From Agrobacterium sp. a22-2 (GTDB taxonomy: Bacteria > Pseudomonadota > Alphaproteobacteria > Rhizobiales > Rhizobiaceae), in the NCBI RefSeq assembly GCF_012276985.1, contig NZ_JAAXMM010000008.1, forward strand, positions 124,001 through 188,000: DNA of 64,000 bases, read 5' to 3'. Each line of letters opens with the position of its first letter. Positions within the stretch are counted from its first letter, which is position 1. Below are positions 37,538-46,414 of the stretch, in pieces. Both the position numbers and the translations under genes were made by a program. The notes beneath the pieces are model-generated. The model did no database searches. It was given only the letters and a program-made list of their open reading frames with translations, and was not told the DNA's origin.

Positions 37538-38035
37538 AGAAATCCGTCCCACTTCGTCAGCCCGATTTGAAGAACGGGATTGGCGGGCCGATGCGCAGTG
37601 TGAGCAGCGGCAGCGACGGTGGGATGGAGGCAAGTTCGATGGTCGTGGATTTCCCCTTCAACAGGTTCAAAGGCGCTGAATGTACCAAAGCCGATCCGAA
37701 ATCAAAGTCGCGTGTTGCGGTGAAGGCCGTCTGCGCCGCTTCGCCGAGGGTGTCGCAGCCGACTATGTTGACGATGTGCAGCAGGCACTCGTCTGTCGCC
37801 GTTAGCAGCATCTAGACCCGGTAGACACATCATCCCGTGGATTGATCCAGCGGCGCTTCATCGACTACCGGTTTAGATTGGTTGAAGACTTTCCGGTCAC
37901 GATCCAAGCTCGACGTCGGTTTAACCGACGCCCATCGTTATGTGGGCGTCGAGAGCGGGCCAGCAGAACCTTTTTCCTACGGCTGAAACGCTGCCAGCGA
38001 GGAGAACAAGGTTTGGGGAAGCCAATCCAGCTTGG
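37538..38035. other. Mostly non-coding stretch after ISL3 element
   Basis: About 500 bp between the insertion sequence and the lipocalin-like gene. It holds one doubtful short frame (37557-37811, minus strand) and a hairpin with 9-bp arms, CGACGCCCA at 37926-37934 and TGGGCGTCG at 37943-37951, that may end the minus-strand lipocalin-like transcript. Nothing else supported. Confidence 0.5.
37557..37811 (-). CDS. Doubtful small hypothetical protein
   Basis: An 84-residue frame starting MLLTATDECLLHIVNIVGCD and ending with a Pro/Leu-rich tail (IPPSLPLLTLRIGPPIPFF). The composition is protein-like, but there is no ribosome-binding site, no recognised family and it lies next to an insertion sequence, so it may be a gene remnant or chance. 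Confidence 0.3.
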   Translation of the reverse strand: MLLTATDECLLHIVNIVGCDTLGEAAQTAFTATRDFDFGSALVHSAPLNLLKGKSTTIELASIPPSLPLLTLRIGPPIPFFKSG

Positions 38036-38473
38036 TCAGAAGCGGTCGTAGCTGACGCACCAGCCTTCCGCAGCATCGACCGGTGAAATCACCAGCTTGT
38101 CGCCCGTGACCTCGAACTTGCGCTCCAGTCTCTGAGCGATCAGGTTGCGAACGAGGGAGGACTCCACGGTGATCGCGAATATGTTTTTGGTATCATCGAT
38201 TTCGACCGGGCCGTAATAGGCCTCGTATGCTTTCGTGGTGTAGGGCGTATCCGCGGCATTGGCATCGGGGTTCATAGCCTGCACCGACAAGGTGCCCCCT
38301 TGGGTGAACACAAGTTGGCCTGAATAGGGAATGGCCTGAAGATTGCCCGCAGCGCCGACCTCCAGTGCGGTCATGCGCCAGGCGCCGATGATCGGAGACT
38401 TTGCATCGCTTGCAAATGCCGGGGAGGTGAACGCCAGCGCCAGTGCTGCAGCCAAGATCCTGAAACTGTTCAT
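38036..38473 (-). CDS. Secreted lipocalin-like domain protein
   Basis: A 145-residue protein with a signal peptide cleaved near AFASD (residues 22-24). The mature part begins SPIIGAWRMTALEV and shows YSGQLVFTQGGTLSVQAMNP, then KAYEAYYGPVEIDD, matching the lipocalin-like_5 family of small secreted beta-barrels. The family has no defined reaction; ligand binding is assumed. It is last in an apparent MFS-SDR-cyclophilin-like-lipocalin-like unit read from 40947 downward. Confidence 0.75.
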   Translation of the reverse strand: MNSFRILAAALALAFTSPAFASDAKSPIIGAWRMTALEVGAAGNLQAIPYSGQLVFTQGGTLSVQAMNPDANAADTPYTTKAYEAYYGPVEIDDTKNIFAITVESSLVRNLIAQRLERKFEVTGDKLVISPVDAAEGWCVSYDRF

Positions 38474-38514
38474 CGAGATGTCCTTTGTTGGGTGGCAGGA
38501 GGTGGGGGGATCTG

Positions 38515-38976
38515 TTAAATCCGTTCGATGCGGACGGGATACTCGCCGCGGATCAGCAGCGCGTCGAAACTGCTGTCGAACCGGCCAAGACGGATCAGCC
38601 CGTCCCAGCGATAGTCCGCGTAGAAAAGAGCAAGATTGCCCCAGGACTTGAAGTAGCAGAGGTCGCCGGGGCTCTCATTGGTGAAGGGGCCGCTGCCATC
38701 TTCCGTCAACTTGCGAGGCAGATGGACGATCTTCTCGTTTCCTCCGTCGTCCTCGATCCTCAGATCGAGCGGAAGCATCGACGCAAGGTCGCGCGCCGAC
38801 GGGTTGTCGTAGAGCGTCGCTGTCAGCACCAGTCCATTGAAGGTCAACCTGATGTGAACGTCGGTCGGGTCTTGGCCAATCGGGTCACGCCCTTGCTGTG
38901 CGATGGCGACACGCGGAATTGCCGCAGCAGCCAGCGCGGTACCTAAAACTTGTCGTCGGTTGATCGAACGAGACAT
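38515..38976 (-). CDS. Cyclophilin-like fold protein, Tat-exported
   Basis: A 153-residue protein. The N-terminus SRSINRRQVLGTALAAAAIP is a twin-arginine signal. The mature part follows the cyclophilin-like family (RLTFNGLVLTATLYDNPSARDLASMLPLDL, then SPGDLCYFKSWGNLALFYADY). These small proteins share the barrel of cyclophilins but lack the isomerase residues; function unknown. It starts 10 bp after the SDR stop. Confidence 0.82.
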   Translation of the reverse strand: MSRSINRRQVLGTALAAAAIPRVAIAQQGRDPIGQDPTDVHIRLTFNGLVLTATLYDNPSARDLASMLPLDLRIEDDGGNEKIVHLPRKLTEDGSGPFTNESPGDLCYFKSWGNLALFYADYRWDGLIRLGRFDSSFDALLIRGEYPVRIERI

Positions 38977-38986
38977 GGCGGTTCCG

Positions 38987-39733
38987 TCAGACCGATTGCG
39001 CTGTGGGACGGAAGAGGATTTCGTTGATGTCTACGTCATTAGGTTCGCTGATCGCGAACGCGACGCTGCGGGCGAAGGTGCCAGGCCCGATTGCGATCTT
39101 GCTGACGAACTCTCTGGTGCCTGCCTGTATATCTTTTTCGCTGATATGATCGAGGAGCTCGGTGCTGACCGCGCCGGGCGAGATGATCGTCGTCCGGATA
39201 TTGTAGGGCTTCACCTCTTTGCGGAGCCCTTCGGATAACGCTCGGACGGCGTGCTTTGTGGCGCAGTAAACAGTTGCACCCGGATCGACGACATGGCCAT
39301 AAACCGAGGATACGTTGATGATGTGCCCGGACTTTTGCGCCTTCATGTGAGGCAGTGCGGCGGCGATACCGTAGAGCACGCCCTTGATATTGACGTCTAT
39401 CATGCGGTCCCACTCGTCGACCTTGAGACGTTCAAGCGGAGCAAGCGGCATGAGACCTGCATTGTTCAGCATGACGTCAATCCGTCCGAACCGTTCGACA
39501 GAGATGTCGACCAGGTTTCTGACCTGATCCCGCTGGGTCACGTCAGTCTCTACCGCGACGACCTTGCAGCCCTTCGCCGTCAATTCCGCAGCCAGAGCCT
39601 CAATGCGGTCAAGGCGTCGCGCGCCGATGACAACAGTCGCGCCGCGCTCTGCCAAATGCCGGGCCGTTGCTTCGCCGAGACCACTGCTGGCTCCGGTGAT
39701 GACAACGACCTTGTTTTCGATTCCCTGTGACAT
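38987..39733 (-). CDS. Short-chain dehydrogenase/reductase
   Basis: A 248-residue classical SDR. Cofactor motif TGASSGLG at 13-20, NNAG near 90-93, catalytic Ser at 142/143 and YxxxK at Y156/K160 (VYCATKHAV). [10 protein letters not shown] after strand 2 suggests NADP use. Relatives oxidise or reduce small alcohols and ketones; the substrate is unknown. It lies between an MFS exporter and two small exported proteins on the same strand, with gaps of 29 and 10 bp. Confidence 0.93.
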   Translation of the reverse strand: MSQGIENKVVVITGASSGLGEATARHLAERGATVVIGARRLDRIEALAAELTAKGCKVVAVETDVTQRDQVRNLVDISVERFGRIDVMLNNAGLMPLAPLERLKVDEWDRMIDVNIKGVLYGIAAALPHMKAQKSGHIINVSSVYGHVVDPGATVYCATKHAVRALSEGLRKEVKPYNIRTTIISPGAVSTELLDHISEKDIQAGTREFVSKIAIGPGTFARSVAFAISEPNDVDINEILFRPTAQSV

Positions 39734-39762
39734 GATGGTCTCCAGTTGCTGAATTTAGTTGT

Positions 39763-40947
39763 TTAGCTGCGCGGCCGGGCAAGAGCGGCCAGAGCTGCCG
39801 AGCCGACGAGCAGGACGGTGGAAAGCACAAAGGCGCTCCACCATCCGAGGGTGTCGAAGAGGATACCGCCTGCCGATGCGCCTCCAGCTATGGCAAGCTG
39901 TATCAGCGCGACCTGCAGGCCACCGCCTGCTTCAAGTTCGTCCGGGATGATTTTTGTCATCCACGTGTTCCACGCGACAGGCACGGGTGTCGATACAACA
40001 CCCCAGAGAACAAGCAGGGCTGCCGTCAACCAAGGGAATGGGCCGGCTGCGATCAGGAGTAGCGCAATGACGGCAAGCATGCCGGGCATGCCGACGAGTG
40101 CGAGACCAAGATGTCGGCGGAGCACGAAGCCGATCGCAAACAATCCCGCCAATCCGCCAGCACCCAGGCCAAGCAGCACCATGGACAGCGTGTTGATATC
40201 GAGCCGGGTCACATGCTCGAGGAACGGCCTCAGGTAGATCGACAGCGAGTTCATGCCGATGAACGTCAACGCCGTCGCCGCCATGCCGATTGCGAAGGTG
40301 CGGTTGCGCAGTAATCCGAACATTGTTCCGCCGGACACAGCTTTGGCAGGAGGCATGTTCGGCAGGACAGCCATCTGCCATGTCAGCGCCGCGAGGCCGA
40401 TAGGAACGGTAACGAGAAACGTATTGCGCCACCCAATGAGACCGCCCAGGAAACTGCCCAAGGGCGCGGCAGCCACGATTGCCATGGCCGTTCCGCCCTG
40501 AAGCAGCGCTATTGCTTTGGGAAGATCCGCGCCGGATGCAAGGCGCGCGAGAATGGCGGTTGAAAGCGACCAGAATCCGCCGATCGCCATACCAACCATG
40601 GCCCGGCCGATCAGGAAGACAAAGTAGCTTGGGGCAAGTGCCACCGTGAGGCTGGAGACGGTCAGAACGGAGGTGTAGAGCAGCACGACCGCTTTTCGGT
40701 CCAATCGGACTAACATCCTGTTTCCGAACAGACTGGTCACGACCGCAAAGAAACCCGAGACGGCAATCGCCAATCCTGCCTGTCCCTCGGTGATCGACAA
40801 GTCCTGCGCAATCGGCGTCAGAAGGCTGACAGGCATGAACTCAAGGCCCACCAGAAGGAATGTCAGGAGCGACAGGCAGGTAACGGCGCTCCAGGGCGTT
40901 GTCTGCTGTCGACCCTCAAAGTCATCACCCACGATCAGTTCAGTCAT
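39763..40947 (-). CDS. MFS transporter, drug-efflux type
   Basis: A 394-residue transporter with twelve predicted helices. The motif A region between helices 2 and 3 is LFGNRMLVRLDRKAVVLLYT, and helices 4-5 contain LIGRAMVGMAIGGFWSLSTA, both as in the DHA1/AraJ-like efflux subfamily. It is first of the four-gene minus-strand unit and divergent from a LysR regulator across 94 bp, so it is probably induced by a ligand of that regulator. Confidence 0.9.
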   Translation of the reverse strand: MTELIVGDDFEGRQQTTPWSAVTCLSLLTFLLVGLEFMPVSLLTPIAQDLSITEGQAGLAIAVSGFFAVVTSLFGNRMLVRLDRKAVVLLYTSVLTVSSLTVALAPSYFVFLIGRAMVGMAIGGFWSLSTAILARLASGADLPKAIALLQGGTAMAIVAAAPLGSFLGGLIGWRNTFLVTVPIGLAALTWQMAVLPNMPPAKAVSGGTMFGLLRNRTFAIGMAATALTFIGMNSLSIYLRPFLEHVTRLDINTLSMVLLGLGAGGLAGLFAIGFVLRRHLGLALVGMPGMLAVIALLLIAAGPFPWLTAALLVLWGVVSTPVPVAWNTWMTKIIPDELEAGGGLQVALIQLAIAGGASAGGILFDTLGWWSAFVLSTVLLVGSAALAALARPRS

Positions 40948-41041
40948 GTCTTACTCACTCTCGTTGAACGCATAGATAACGGTGTTGAAGTCGTGCCACT
41001 AGGCGGCATAAACTGCATGTTATAGTGAGGGAGATTCAACA

Positions 41042-41944
41042 ATGCGTCGGGACGAATTTACCGAGATCCGGGCTTTTCTCGAAGTTGCGCGAGAACGCAG
41101 TTTTACACGCGCGGCCGTAAAACTTGGGGTGACGCGATCTGCGCTCAGTCATACGATCCGTACACTCGAAGAGCGGCTCGGTATGCGGCTTCTGGCACGC
41201 ACGACCCGCGATGTCGCGCCGACGGCCATGGGCCAGCGACTGGTGCAGAGTATCGAGCATCATTTCGAGGGGATTAGTGCCGAAATCGAAGCGTTGAAGG
41301 CTCTCGGCGACAAGCCGTCCGGACACATCCGGATCGTTTGTCCCGACGATGCCATTGAACTGGTGTTCAGGGATCGGCTGAAGCCGTTCCTACGCGAATA
41401 CGCGGATATTAAGGTCGAACTTATCGTCGACAATGGGTTCACCAACATCGTCGAACGGCAGTTCGACGCAGGAGTGCGGCTGGGCGAGGCGATCGCCCGC
41501 GATATGGTCGCTGTTCGTATTGGTCCTGATGTCAGCTACTCCGTCGTCGGATCGCCTGAATATTTCGAGCGATATCCGGCTCCGGAAAAGCCGCAGGGCC
41601 TCACAGAGCACAATTGCGTCAACCTGCGCCTTCCCACATCTGGTGGCCTTTACGCCTGGGAATTCCAGGAAGACGGGCGGGAGTTCAGCGTCCGCGTCGA
41701 TGGCCAGCTTGTGTACAGTAATATCGGCTCAGCGATCGACGCGGCTCTCGACGGAATGGGGCTTGCCTACGCTCCGACCGATCTTGTTAGCCAACATGTC
41801 AATGATGGACAGCTTCATGAAGTTCTCAAGGCCTGGTGTCCCACCTTCCAGGGCTACCATCTTTACTACCCGAACCGTCGAAATCATTCCCCGGCATTCT
41901 CTGCCTTCGTTGATGCCTTCAGGTTTCGGCCCAGAAGGGCTTAA
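41042..41944 (+). CDS. LysR-family regulator of the MFS-SDR cluster
   Basis: A 300-residue LysR regulator: helix-turn-helix at about 3-62 (SFTRAAVKLGVTRSALSHTIRTLEERLG) and an effector domain from about 92 (RIVCPDDAIELVFRDRL). GGGAG lies 8 nt before the ATG. It is a different sequence from the two other LysR proteins here but the same CrgA/DmlR subgroup as the one at 17887. Divergent from the MFS gene, which it probably controls. Confidence 0.9.
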   Translation: MRRDEFTEIRAFLEVARERSFTRAAVKLGVTRSALSHTIRTLEERLGMRLLARTTRDVAPTAMGQRLVQSIEHHFEGISAEIEALKALGDKPSGHIRIVCPDDAIELVFRDRLKPFLREYADIKVELIVDNGFTNIVERQFDAGVRLGEAIARDMVAVRIGPDVSYSVVGSPEYFERYPAPEKPQGLTEHNCVNLRLPTSGGLYAWEFQEDGREFSVRVDGQLVYSNIGSAIDAALDGMGLAYAPTDLVSQHVNDGQLHEVLKAWCPTFQGYHLYYPNRRNHSPAFSAFVDAFRFRPRRA

Positions 41945-42179
41945 CGAGAAAATCCATTGATTCAGTATAAATACGTGCTTTAGTAACCCACTGTAACTTA
42001 AAGCTCTTTGAGACCGTAGACCGTGAATTAGCGGGTGGCCGGTTCGTCACTGTTCAAGGCGTGCGGCATTGGAAGATGATCGACAGAAGCAAGGCTCTAC
42101 CAACATGCGATATCAAAAATCTCTAAACGGCAGTGATGGACTGGATCAGGCCGAGTCGATATCGTTATAGACTGTCGCT

Positions 42180-43550
42180 CTGATCGCGCCCCTGCCTTTC
42201 GCTCACCTGATGAGCTACCCATGCTCCTTGGTGCGCTTGGCACGCACGCCGCAGCGGTGAAGTTGCGTGACAGACCGTGATAGAGCGGCTCCCGCGACAA
42301 GACACGCGAGGTGACATATCCAAGCATCGAAACCGTCATGATTGGGATAGCGCCCTGGTGATCGCCGGTCATTTCCAAAATGATGACGGAGGCTGTCATT
42401 GGGCCTGGACGACCCCGGCAAAGTAGCCGGCCATCCCGAGAATGGCTGCAAGCGCGATACTGGTTCCGAAAAGAGAGCCAACTGTGCTGCCGAACCCCGC
42501 GCCGACAGCCAGTGATGGCGCAAAGATACCACCGGGAATTCCCGACATCATCGACAGAAAACTTGCCAGCAGTTTCTGAGCAAAGAACAGCGATTGCGTG
42601 GGATGACCTTCAATCGCGTCCCGCGCCTGCTCGTAGCTTGTTCCGAAGGTATCACCGCCGGACACAATGCCCATGATGGCGACACCAAGCCCGCACAGAC
42701 CTGCGAGCAGAACCATGCGCTTGAGCGGCGCTAGCTGAGCCCATCTGCGAATGCGGATGCCCGAGTATAGTGCGAACCCGCTGAACGCGGCACCAAGCAT
42801 GCCGCCGCCGATACCGCAGATTGGTACAAGCACCCAATCCATCAAATTCACAGGCGCCGCCGTCGCCGTCCCGAAATAGTTGTAGCTGCCGGACAGACCG
42901 AGCGCCGCAAGGCCTGACAGGATAACGGCCGTCAGTACGATACCGTTGGCTCGTGACTCGTATCCGGCTCATCTCCTCGATCGCAAAGACGATGCCCGCA
43001 AGCGGCGTGTTGAAGGCTGCCGCGATGCCTGCAGCAGAGCCGGCCAGAATGAGACCTCCGGGCCTGCGCCAGTCCTCCGAAGCGGGCTGCAGCCAGCATG
43101 AACGAGGCGCCTACCTGTACTGTAGGGCCTTCCCGTCCGATGGACGCACCACAGAAATGGCTAAGCACCGTCAGCACGATCTTGCTAACCGCAATACGAA
43201 GCGACAGGAGAGCCGAGCGGTCCGCCTCGTCATGCAGGGCGCCTTGCCCCGATAGCCTGTGGAATACCGCTCCCCTGAGAGTTCGGGAAGAGTGTGATCG
43301 CAAGCCACGCCGACAGGATAAAGCCGAGCGGCGTGAGAATGAGTGGCAGGAGATGCATCCAACTACCCGATGACGTTATCCCCGCAAACGCTTGCTGGGC
43401 CATGTCAGCAATCCATGCGAACGCGAGGCTTGTCACGCCAATCGCGAGCGCTCCAGACCAAAAGACCATACGCGGCTTCCACAGCTTGAACGATACGCGG
43501 AACAGGCGTGAACGACGGATGAGCTTCGACTTGCGATAAGACGGGGGCAT
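42180..43550 (-). pseudogene. ClC-type chloride channel/antiporter, degraded by frameshifts
   Basis: Pieces of one ClC protein follow each other in several frames. In order from 43550: N-terminal helices to NSQGSGIPQAIGA (first anion motif), then GREGPTVQVGASFM in another frame from about 43250, then a piece ending EEMSRIRVTSQ from about 43060, then GIFAPSLAVGAGFG from about 42955, and a last piece from about 42400 with LEMTGDHQGAIPIM. At least four frame changes are needed, so the gene cannot make the protein. The three conserved ClC anion-pathway motifs are still readable. The 42180 end is approximate. Confidence 0.85.
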
Positions 43551-43658
43551 TGTGCTGGCTAAGTGTCAAGGGATCGTATGCTTATCGGCTCAGTCGAACA
43601 ATGATGCAAGCATTCAAGGCGATCTTGAAATTGATGTTTCAGACAAGAACCGCCGGCG

Positions 43659-43952
43659 CTAAAAGAGATTATCGGGATAATCCATCGGCTGGACGATAAC
43701 GCAGGCCATCAGGAAATAGCTGCCCCTGCTCAGCTTTGGGATGCGAAGCTCGACCGTTCCGGCGCGTATCTCCCAGTCCCGGGCGCGCTTACCATTGCGT
43801 TGGGTGAGCCGCATCGGGTTCTTCTCGCCGTAGCCACCACCGGTCGCACTGCCGACCTCCAGTTCCATCAGCCGTTCGGCCGCAAAACCGATCACCTCAC
43901 GCAACAAATCCGCGTCGGTGCTCTTCTCGACAAGCGAGCGCATGTTCATCAT
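43659..43952 (-). pseudogene. Truncated IS256-family (Mutator) transposase
   Basis: The first about 80 residues of an IS256-type transposase (MRSLVEKSTDADLLREVIGF, then AERLMELEVGSATGGGYGEK and GTVELRIPKLSRGSYF) run into an unrelated 17-residue tail and a stop. A full protein has about 400 residues, and none of the DDE catalytic region is present. It lies between the ClC pseudogene and the end of the glycan cluster, marking an old rearrangement. Confidence 0.85.
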
Positions 43953-43982
43953 ATCGTCGGACGACCTGCCAACTGCCTTTGG

Positions 43983-45161
43983 TCAAGTCGACGCTGTTTT
44001 GCGTGTCAGTTGTTCCTGTATGAAGCGGGCGGTGTCGGCCGCACCGTTCAGCGAAACGGGAAGTTGCTGCGGAAGTGTCAGGGCGCGCGTGGCCGTGATG
44101 GCGCTGGCCATGCTGTGGCCTGTCAAACCCTCCTCGCGCACGATCCTCGCAAGGCCGAGTGTTGCCAGCTTCTCGGCCCTGACGCTCTGTTCGGTCTCGC
44201 CACCGGCCGCGAATGGCACAAGGAGCGCCCGGCAGTTCGCCCGCAGTAGATCGCATACGGTGTTGTAGCCGGCCTGTGAGATCGAGAGCGTGGCGTTGGG
44301 CAGGAGGTTTGGAAAGTCCGGGCGAAAACGGTACAGGCTCACGCCATCGGAAGCGCGCGCGGCAAACCGGTCAAAGTCGGCTTTCGGCAAGTTCGGACCG
44401 GTGATCAGGCACCATGCGGACGTGTCGCCGAGAATCTCGCGTGCATCGAGTGCGGCGGTGATCAATTCGGCACCGACAGCGCCCCCGCCGGCGGAGATCA
44501 CCGTGTCGAAGCGCTCCGGCGAAGGCTCGGGCAGTGGGGCTGCGATCAGTCCGGTGTAGTGAACCCGATCGGCGATCTCCGAAGCAAGTGAAAACGTATC
44601 CTCGAGCCGCACGAAGGACGGATCGCCGTGGATAAGTACGCCATCGAAATGCGCCCGCACGAGATCTGTCGTCTCACGGTCTCGGCCAGGCTTGCGATTC
44701 TGCTGCAGGATGTCACGGATCGAGGTGAACAGCAGCGGTCGCGGCTCCGTCTTCTCAATGGCATCAATCAGCGGAAGAAGCTCGAAACGAACCTGCCGGC
44801 GGCCAAATGGAAAGGCCTCGACGATCACTACATCTGGCCGCACCTGCCGATAGGCTTCAAGCAGACGCCTCGTTCTGTCGCGCTCGAACCGCTCATCAAC
44901 CGGATTACCCTCCAAATCGGCGAGAGATGAAAATCCGCTATTGGAGGCGACGATTGCCGGCAGGGCGACGTGCGAGATGCCCGGCCCCGGAAAACCCTCA
45001 ACCGGCGAACCACCCGTAACGAGCGTCACCTCAAATCCGGAGTCCTTTAACGCGCCGGCGATCCGGCTTGCACGAGCCAAATGGCCGATGCCGAGCAGAT
45101 GCTGGACATAGAAGAAGACCCGGCCCGCCGAGCCTTCTGGCATACCGCCATTGATGGTCAT
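43983..45161 (-). CDS. GT-B glycosyltransferase, MurG/GT28-like
   Basis: A 392-residue glycosyltransferase. The N-terminal part starts RVFFYVQHLLGIGHLARASR, with the Gly-loop that binds the acceptor side, and the C-terminal nucleotide-binding part has ISAGGGAVGAELI, YRFRPDFPNLLPNATLSISQAGYNTVCDLLRA and PFAAGGETEQSVRA, the family's donor-binding motif. It overlaps the upstream GT4 gene by 4 bp (ATGA). It is paralogous in style to the glycosyltransferase at 46415-47614. The sugar and acceptor are unknown. It is the last gene of the long minus-strand cluster. Confidence 0.85.
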   Translation of the reverse strand: MTINGGMPEGSAGRVFFYVQHLLGIGHLARASRIAGALKDSGFEVTLVTGGSPVEGFPGPGISHVALPAIVASNSGFSSLADLEGNPVDERFERDRTRRLLEAYRQVRPDVVIVEAFPFGRRQVRFELLPLIDAIEKTEPRPLLFTSIRDILQQNRKPGRDRETTDLVRAHFDGVLIHGDPSFVRLEDTFSLASEIADRVHYTGLIAAPLPEPSPERFDTVISAGGGAVGAELITAALDAREILGDTSAWCLITGPNLPKADFDRFAARASDGVSLYRFRPDFPNLLPNATLSISQAGYNTVCDLLRANCRALLVPFAAGGETEQSVRAEKLATLGLARIVREEGLTGHSMASAITATRALTLPQQLPVSLNGAADTARFIQEQLTRKTAST

Positions 45162-46411
45162 GCCATCTCTCGCTTTGCCCAGGATTCGTGAAAGAGCCTG
45201 TCGAGATCATGGATGCTGTTGTGATAATCGAAGTCACGCCGCACACGGGCTTCAGCTGCAGTTCCAAGCGTCTCGCGCAGGATCGGGTCAGAAATCGCCA
45301 CCTGGAGCGCTGCCGACAGCTTTTCAGAATTGTCGGTTTCGACGAGAAGCGCGTTTTCCCGATCATGAAAGAGTTCGGAAATGGCAGACACCGTGGTTGT
45401 TACCGACATCACCGCCTGGCTTGCGGCTTCCACAAGTACGTTTGGCAGGCCATCTCTGTCTCCATCGGCCGTAATCCGGCAGGCGAGGGTGAACAGATCG
45501 CTTTCGCGGTAGTGCGTCAGCACGTCCTGCTGGCTCATCGAGCCCTTCCAGGTGATCCGGTCGGCGATGCCGAGATGATCCGCGAGTGCCTTCAGTGCTG
45601 GGAGTTCATCGCCCCCGCCGATATGCGTGAAGCGCCAGTGGATCGAAGAGGGAAACCTTGCCAAGGCTTCGAGGATGGTGTCATAGCCCTTCTTCTTGAC
45701 CGCGCGTCCGACGCTCAGAATCCGAACCGGGTCCGCTGCGTCCAGGCCGTCGCGGGCAGGGCGCTCACCCTCGAATTTCGGAAAGCGCTCGAGATCGAGC
45801 CCGTGATAGCTGAGGTTCACGTTGCCGCGACCGTTCGCGAGGCTGTTCAGCTTGTCAAAGCCGACGCCGGTGCAGGTCACGACCCAATCAGCCCTTTGCA
45901 GCTTTTCTGACAGATCCCAGTCCGCTGAGGTCCAGATGTCCTTGGCATGCGCCGACACGGTCCACGGAATGCCGCTGATCTGGCTTGCATAGCTTGCAAC
46001 CGATGCGGGCGTATGAATAAAATGGACATGCAGCCATTCCGAGCCCTGCGGCCATTCCGCGGCCAGCACCGCAGCCTGACCAAATCGGCGGAAGCGGTTG
46101 CGGGTGAAATCCCGCTTCAGGTCGCGCCAGAATTGTTTGAGGGCATCGCGCAGGCCGGGGTTCGACCGGACAGCCCATAACGCCTTCAGTACGCGCGCTG
46201 GTTCCTCGTGTAGATATTCTGGAAGATAGTGGACGGGTGCGCGGATCTCGTCATTGACCGGATGACGCTTTTTGTCCGTGGGACGCCGCATAGACACGAG
46301 TTCGAGCTCGAATCCTGCTTTCTCAAGCCCCAGAAGCTCCTGCGCGATGAAGGTCTCTGAAAGACGCGGATAGCCTTTCAGAAGAACGGTGATTTTCCGG
46401 TTGCGACGCAT
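45158..46411 (-). CDS. Family 4 glycosyltransferase, WcaL/colanic-acid-like
   Basis: A 417-residue GT-B retaining transferase. It begins KITVLLKGYPRLSETFIAQE, the start typical of WcaL-like enzymes. The GT4 domain follows with VRILSVGRAVKKKGYDTILEAL and the EX7E motif in DGLPNVLVEAASQAVMSVTT. HVHFIHTPASVASYA lies in the acceptor domain. It starts 3 bp after the upstream gene stop and overlaps the next by 4 bp, so the three transferases form one unit. Sugar unknown. Confidence 0.88.
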   Translation of the reverse strand: MRRNRKITVLLKGYPRLSETFIAQELLGLEKAGFELELVSMRRPTDKKRHPVNDEIRAPVHYLPEYLHEEPARVLKALWAVRSNPGLRDALKQFWRDLKRDFTRNRFRRFGQAAVLAAEWPQGSEWLHVHFIHTPASVASYASQISGIPWTVSAHAKDIWTSADWDLSEKLQRADWVVTCTGVGFDKLNSLANGRGNVNLSYHGLDLERFPKFEGERPARDGLDAADPVRILSVGRAVKKKGYDTILEALARFPSSIHWRFTHIGGGDELPALKALADHLGIADRITWKGSMSQQDVLTHYRESDLFTLACRITADGDRDGLPNVLVEAASQAVMSVTTTVSAISELFHDRENALLVETDNSEKLSAALQVAISDPILRETLGTAAEARVRRDFDYHNSIHDLDRLFHESWAKREMA

Positions 46412-46414
46412 GGA

